From assembly GCF_010183535.1 (NCBI RefSeq), contig NC_071333.1, forward strand, positions 5,020,587 to 5,084,586: a stretch of 64,000 bases of DNA. The letters run 5' to 3'. Under the pieces are notes generated by a model. That model was not told where the DNA came from. It did no database searches and saw only the letters and a program-made list of their open reading frames with translations. Position 1 is the first letter of the stretch. Each line of letters begins with the position of its first letter. This document shows positions 58,831 through 64,000 of the stretch, piece by piece. The translations under genes and the position numbers were made by a program. The stretch comes from Caenorhabditis remanei. Its lineage: Eukaryota; Nematoda; Chromadorea; Rhabditida; Rhabditidae.

Positions 58831-59690
58831 CGACAGTGAATTCTGAATATTGTAACTAGAAAACTGAACAAATTATAAGCACTATTACCATTAATCGCTT
58901 GTTCTCCATAAAGAACTTCAAGGTAGTTTTGAAAATCATCCGAATCGATTCCAGACAGTTTGATCTCAGTTTTGTTTGCTTCGTTGAATTTTCCCAAAAA
59001 CAAAACCTTGAAATATGGAGAATGCGTGGCAAGGTACTGAAAAATATGAGCTTCTGAAGATGCATTTTACACAAGGATGTGCGGAACGGAAATAGCGAAT
59101 ACCGAAATTTCTGACTTTTTCTCGGAACTTTGCCGAAAGCTTTCGAAAATTTTGAAATCTTTAGTTTTTCACACTCACCAATTTAGAGACGAAAAACTTT
59201 GCATTGTGGATGCTCAGAACGATATCCGAGCATTCTTCCATTGTTCTATCGAAACTTCTCAGATTCTCTTTGTAAACGCCTGTCATCTTTCTCACTCTCA
59301 CAGGAATTTCAGCACAGAAGCAGTCATCAGCAACAATATCTCTTTCCAGTTTTTCCCATTCGATGAATTTTGAAAAATGAGTGAGGATCCGAACAATAAT
59401 CCCACCAATTTTCTCTTTTTATTTTGCTCGCATTAAAATTAGATAGATTTCAAAATCAAGTGATGAACGCAACTTTTGTCAAAACTTCAGCTATTCCTTT
59501 ATGTTTCGTGAAATTGAACTTGATTCCATCCGCTTTTTCACTGAATGAAGAGAACTTGCTGACGAGGACCCAACTCTTCATTTTATTTTTTGCTAGTTTT
59601 TTACTGTCCAAGTTTAGGGTCGAAACAGTAATACTTTGAAAGAAAAAAGATAGAAAACACGCTGACACATGAGTATAATGCCCCAAAAGC

Positions 59691-61971
59691 GTTTATTATG
59701 ACAGAACGGATTAACGACCCTCTTTGTTGAGCAGAAAGTAGCAGAAGAAGCAAACAAGTCGTCCTCGAATGATTACTTCTGAAAATCAGTTAAATTTTAA
59801 ACTCGAAATGGGAAGCTTGAAGAATTGGAATATTGAAAAATTGGAAAAAACAAAGAAGTATTAGACCATAAAGGAAATGCCTGAATATAAGAAAGTAATT
59901 TTAATGTACATGGTTTAGAACACAGGTGATGTACTTTTCATTAGTTTATTTATATTTGGGTCATACATTTTCTAGAAGACGTATTCAACGAGGGAATGCT
60001 CATAAAAAGGGTTGAAATTGAGGAAAAAAATAATTCCGCTTGAAAGCTTTGACAGCAAAGACATTGGAAAGTGTTTTTTTTTTTGTTTTTTCCTACTGTC
60101 GGATTTAAAATATAGAGTAGTCTTACAAAGTAATCCTTAAACCATGCAAGTGTTATTTTTGGCTGAACTTTCCCGACAAATTAAGAATGATTTCATAGAT
60201 GGAATAACACTATGATGTTCTAAAATAAAACAAATGAGTGTGTTTTCCATTATTATCGGATACCAGAAAATGTATTGTGTCACTTGTGATCTACAGTTTT
60301 TTTCAAGCAACCTCCCACTACAACAGAGTTACAGTTTTCAGTTTGTCCAAATAACTGCACTCTTCATAACACCTTTTCAGTCAGAAATAACAAGGTTTGT
60401 GAGTACTTGTGTTTGTATTATTCTCTATTCGAAAACCAAAAATAAAATGATTTCAGAGTAATTCTGGATTCAACATCTCAAAAAAAAGACTTAATGGCAC
60501 AATGTTATTTTCTACTATAACCAATGATGCAATCAGACTAACCATGTTATTGCTGTGAATTTATTTCTGATTCTCATTGGTTTTTTTGTGTAGCTATTCT
60601 ATGCTTCCATTTTTATGTCATGTACTTGTTAAAATTCAGTTTTTTCAAAACGTTCTTCATGAATTCTTTTTTCAGCATTCCTAAAGAATATTCCTTACTA
60701 ATTTTGAAATTCAAAAACACGGTGTGCTATTCAAAAGATGAGAACGTCAATTGTATGATTAAAAAGTATTTCACAAATTGATACCATTTTCAACATAAGA
60801 ATTTTCTCATATTTGCAACGGGTCGTGACGAGAAATTTTCACGTCCCGGCCCAGCTGATAAAATTTGAATTTTTTGAATTTTTTTTTACCAAAAATGTCG
60901 AATTTTGACTATACTTCAGAATTCAATCAAAAACTAGTTATGCATCAAAAAATTACAATTTTTAATGTGAAATTTCAAAAAAAATTCAAAAAATTCGGTT
61001 AAAAATAGGTACCTTTTTTGAAGCCGGGCCTTGAAAATTCTCTACCGGCCCGGCCCGGCCGTAAATTTGCAAGTATGAAATTTCTGTTTGAAACTTTTCT
61101 ATCCTTTGTCTTTTCAGGGTCTCATTTTTATTTTTATTTTTTCAGTGTTTCCTTTCTCAGATCGATCTTGTTTCCAGCAGCGCCGAATTGAAGTCAATGC
61201 AGTCTCGTTGAATCTTGAAAACGCCTTAAAATAATATTAGTGAATCATGTACAAGAAAGTAATAGCTATTATTCTAATGTTTTCTTCGAATATTGCTTGA
61301 TTGCCAGACAATTCCCGGAGGTCCTACCCACGCCGGCAGCTAAACGTTGGATTTCCTTGAAATTGCAAATTTCCGTGTGTCGTTCTGCATTAGTGAGAAC
61401 ATTCATCCTTTCGATTTATGTTCCCGTCATCTTCGAAAATTGGCCAGGTATAAAAATCAGATTAAAAAATAGTATTTTTGTTTGGTTTTGTGACTCTTGA
61501 ATGGATCTTCAACTCTTGAATGAATCTTCTAATTGATTATTTGATAATTTATCAGGTTTTTATTTTTGGGTTTTCTAACATTCCAGCTTTTCAGAAGGTC
61601 GCCTGTTACAAAACTAAAATTTCAGTTAAAATATTGAAAATAAGTAGGTCGGATTACCAGTAGAGATTCTGATTAATCTAAATAAAATTTCTTGAAATCC
61701 GTTCTAAATTGAATCTATTTTCTGAAATGTTTTTTCTTTTCATGAAATTTTTGCGATAAATCATTTTTCTCAACAAAAAAACAAAAAATGAGGCTCTTTC
61801 TTACCGAGCAGGTGATTATATACCACTCATTTTTTATTGGTTACCCCACAATTATTTCTCTCACACTAGGCACCTCACCGTTCTTTTCATTTAGTCTGCT
61901 TGATTTGTGGCATCTAGCCGTTTCAACTTTGACACTTTTCATTTGTTTTTCATTAAGAAACGTTTTAGTAA
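59691..61971. other. Intergenic, no gene recognised
   Basis: AT-rich. It holds a GGCC-containing repeat at 60815-61070. A short frame at 61240-61500 (PTPAAKRWISLKLQISVCRS) has no context. The last bases form an acceptor-like cgttttag before the next ATG. Confidence 0.5.
60815..61072. repeat. Diverged GGGCC-type repeat
   Basis: TTTGCAACGGGTCGTGACG on the left and CCGGCCCGGCCCGGCCG with AATTTGCAAG on the right enclose an A/T-rich interior, as in the other GGGCC repeats, but the flanking words differ. Confidence 0.6.
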
Positions 61972-62246
61972 ATGGGAGCGAGTCCATCAAGAGTCTACAC
62001 TACGGCCCAAGTGGAGGAGATGGAAAGACGTAATTTGGAAAGGGAGGATAGTGAGGTACATAGGGAATCTGGTCAACTAGAAATTGTGATGTCTTGCAGA
62101 TGGATGACTATATTCTACCAACAAACAAGTATGATAGTTTTGCTCGGTTTGCTCTCATCATCTGTTGTACAGTCGGAATCATAACAGCCATCTTGTTCAT
62201 CAGTTTGGTGACCGCTGCGGAACTGGCTTCGTATTTGAAATCTTGA
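61972..62246 (+). CDS. 76-aa membrane protein with possible N-myristoylation signal
   Basis: Exons 61972-62055 and 62100-62246 join in frame. The N-terminus MGASPSRVYTTAQ has Gly2 and Ser at position 6 of the precursor, a good N-myristoylation pattern. A charged segment EEMERRNLEREDSE follows. The second exon carries one hydrophobic helix (FALIICCTVGIITAILFISLV) and a short tail AELASYLKS. The 44-bp intron and the ttttag acceptor 3 bp before the ATG (trans-splice candidate) are typical worm signals. AATAAA lies near 62312. No family was recognised. Confidence 0.7.
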
Positions 62247-63385
62247 GATGTTTTTTCTTAAACTAGCTAGATTATTTTTTCAAAAAAGTAGCTCATTTTG
62301 TATATGTGGAAATAAAAATAATACCAAAAGTTTTCAAGTGATCGAGAAAAAAATTAAACAATAAGCTTTTCACCGATAAAAAAGGAAATTACTAATTTTC
62401 CCTTCTTCCTTAAGAACATATTTTTGAAAAAAGTTTGCACGCTTCTCCGTATTACGCTTCTCCGTATTAAGTGATCCCTATTCCCTCAAGGATACCAAAA
62501 AATATATACATTCTAAAAGAAATCGCGCAACTCAGTTGGTCACCTGCAAGTCGGAAGAAATTACAAATAATGTTGTCCTTTTTTTTGAGACGCCATTTCT
62601 AATGTTGGGCACATGTCTTCATAGTTTGATGGGAAATGTTTATCACCCTTCAAAATGCTAAATAGTAAAGCCTAAGAAACTGGTTGGAGATTTAAAATGT
62701 AAGCTTTTGTGACCATTTTTGAACGGGACAGTACAAATTGATTCAACGAACGTTTATGTTTCTTTTCTGTTTGCGAAAAAATTAAGAAAGACGAAGAAAA
62801 TAAGAGAGGTCATTAATCTTTTTTGCGAAAGCAGTCGAAAAAAAGATAGAAAGGTGAGATAACATCGGAAATTGACATGTGGCTGGTTTCTTCATAGATT
62901 CTTTTTGCTTTTAAATGTTCCTCCAATCTGAATGAAAATTGTGGAACTCATCGCCGGGACACTTCACAAAAAAACGCCTAAATGAAATTTTGAATTCATT
63001 TCATTAGTGAAAGTTCTCTCCAATAACTTGGATTTTTGAAATGGCTAGTTATATGTAGAGGTCAACGTGCAAAAAAGTGTGAAAAATTGGGCAGTTTTCC
63101 TAGAGAACCTATTCTGAAGATTCGGCAAAAATAACAGCGACGGACATTAAAAATTAAATTTTCGGCAAGACTCTAGACAATAACAAATGTGAAATACACA
63201 CTCACATTCCAGTTCAATGTAATCCAAAATCTTAATTCTTTTTGTGAAATTTTTTGTTTCAAAAACCTGGAATAAGATTAACTTTTGTTAGCTGCGAAAA
63301 TGTTTTTGAATAAAAATGTATATCGATAAACCTTACAAGAAGATTTAAAATTTATTTTTTCCAAAAAAAGCAAAGAGCAGAATGC
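62247..63385. other. Intergenic, no gene recognised
   Basis: AT-rich sequence after the polyadenylation signal near 62312; no coding evidence. Confidence 0.55.
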
Positions 63386-63585
63386 ATGCGGTCAGTGTTG
63401 GTTTTTATGCAAGCGAAAAATAAATATCTTCCGGACAGGAAGGAGCGATGTAACTCTGGCAGCAGTTCTTCGGGGGAAGAGGGCATTCGTCAGGAAGATA
63501 CCACACAGACTGGGGAGAATCAGACACCGGTCGCCGCTAAACGTTATCAGATCAAAATCGAGACAGCGTATCGTATTAAAGAGGT
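63386..63585 (+). other. Possible isolated exon
   Basis: An open frame with a polar, protein-like composition (KYLPDRKERCNSGSSSSGEE, then TPVAAKRYQIKIETAYRIKE) ends at a GTGTTAG-like donor near 63583. No partner exon or family could be found before the window ends. Confidence 0.25.
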
Positions 63586-63722
63586 GTTAGTATTGAAGAT
63601 AAGAAGCACTTTTTATTTTCTCTGCGCCTCTACAAATTTTGAAACGTTGGTGGGGACGCGGTCGGGGGTCATTGTGTAACAGTTCATCAGAACGAATCGG
63701 CAAATGATCACTTTTCACCAGA

Positions 63723-64000
63723 CTTGTCACGGGCCGGGCCGGGCCGGGCCAAAACCAGAAAAAATTTCGGTCCGGCCCGGCCCGGCCCGCTCGGCCCGTT
63801 TTGAAACATTTTTTCAAAACATTTTTTGTTTTTGAACTTTTTTTTGGAAATTTTTGGAAATTTTTGGAACTTTTTCGAAAAAAGTATAGTTTTCGAATAA
63901 ACATTTAAAATTGAATCAAAATGTGTATATGTATGATAATTTAAGCATTTTTACTCTTTTTTTCGAAAAATTTCAAAAAAAAAATTGGTGAAAATGGGTA
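63723..64000. repeat. GGGCC-rich foldback repeat, copy 3 (runs to window end)
   Basis: CTTGTCACGGGCCGGGCCGG then GGCCCGGCCCGCTCGGCCCG and TTTTGAAACATTTTTT match the 46349 copy in order and orientation. The last part, including TATGATAATTTAAGCATTTT, is also shared. Confidence 0.85.

Larger units (their letters stand above)
57499..59415 (-). pseudogene. MATH-BTB gene disrupted by a foldback element
   Basis: Minus-strand exons are about 59415-59179 (end of MATH: FIEWEKLERDIVADD; start of BTB: MEECSDIVLSIHNAKFFVSK), 59036-58889 (YLATHSPYFKVLFLGKFNEA and DDFQNYLEVLYGE), one exon starting at 58842 (EFTVEGI) and 57525-57499 (KDCIEEIK, stop). The third exon is split. Its first 20 bp end at the target duplication 58823-58830, the foldback element follows, and coding resumes at 57707-57568 (ILMVADMYDTG, LLKESTKKLKKKLQLSTRYN). 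Ignoring the insert and one 8-bp copy, the frame is continuous. MATH-BTB proteins are substrate adaptors for CUL-3 ubiquitin ligases. The MATH half further upstream (about 59460-59690) is poorly conserved, so the gene may have been decaying already. Confidence 0.8.

Overview
The window looks like nuclear DNA of a Caenorhabditis-type nematode. The evidence is AT-rich sequence, many 44-60 bp introns with GT(A/G)AGT donors and TTTTCAG acceptors, pyrimidine-rich trans-splice-like acceptors just before start codons, and worm-typical families: a major-sperm-protein (MSP) domain protein, a 7TM chemoreceptor, DUF3557 genes, a MATH-BTB gene, ONECUT and paired-like homeobox genes, and a Tc3-type transposon. 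The species cannot be fixed from the sequence alone. Gene models were spliced by eye and checked for reading-frame continuity.

Layout: 1-2.2 kb is the 3' end of an LTR retroelement (an Env-like C-terminus, then a zinc-knuckle region, then a probable 3' LTR). 2.2-6 kb is intergenic with an exact 49-bp tandem array. 6.0-7.2 kb (-) is a paired-like homeobox gene. 8.2-9.8 kb is a Tc3-like transposon with an apparently intact 329-aa transposase. 11.3-12.3 kb (+) is a broken DUF3557 gene whose intact sister lies at 30.0-30.9 kb. 13.0-14.0 kb (+) is a triple HMG-box gene. 15.7-17.2 kb (+) is a 7TM chemoreceptor. 18.2-18.6 kb (+) is a 62-aa membrane micropeptide gene. 20.2-22.1 kb (+) is an AT-hook plus MSP-domain gene. 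22.9-28.7 kb (-) is a 10-exon gene for a 1785-aa protein built by duplication of phase-1 exons.

32.0-32.6 and 34.1 kb carry TA-flanked MITE-like elements. 35.2-36.7 kb (+) is a ONECUT (CUT plus homeodomain) gene. 37.3-37.9 kb (-) is a small secreted protein gene. 39.3-48.9 kb is a repeat-rich block. It holds three copies of an unrecognised gene family (one open, one frameshifted, one with a lost splice donor), a 1.2-kb near-perfect palindrome, a remnant of an IS1595/Merlin-type transposase and a TTA-flanked inverted-repeat element. 50.6 kb (+) and 62.0 kb (+) are further small membrane-protein genes. 52.9-55.6 kb holds inverted duplications and a mariner remnant. At 57.5-59.4 kb (-) a MATH-BTB gene is interrupted inside a coding exon by a 1,115-bp foldback element made of GACGTCC-containing tandem units and flanked by a perfect 8-bp target-site duplication. 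A GGGCC-rich foldback repeat recurs at 10.2, 46.4 and 63.7 kb, with a looser relative at 60.8 kb.

The genes do not form one pathway. The window reads as a chromosome-arm-like region of fast-evolving nematode gene families shaped by transposons and local duplication.
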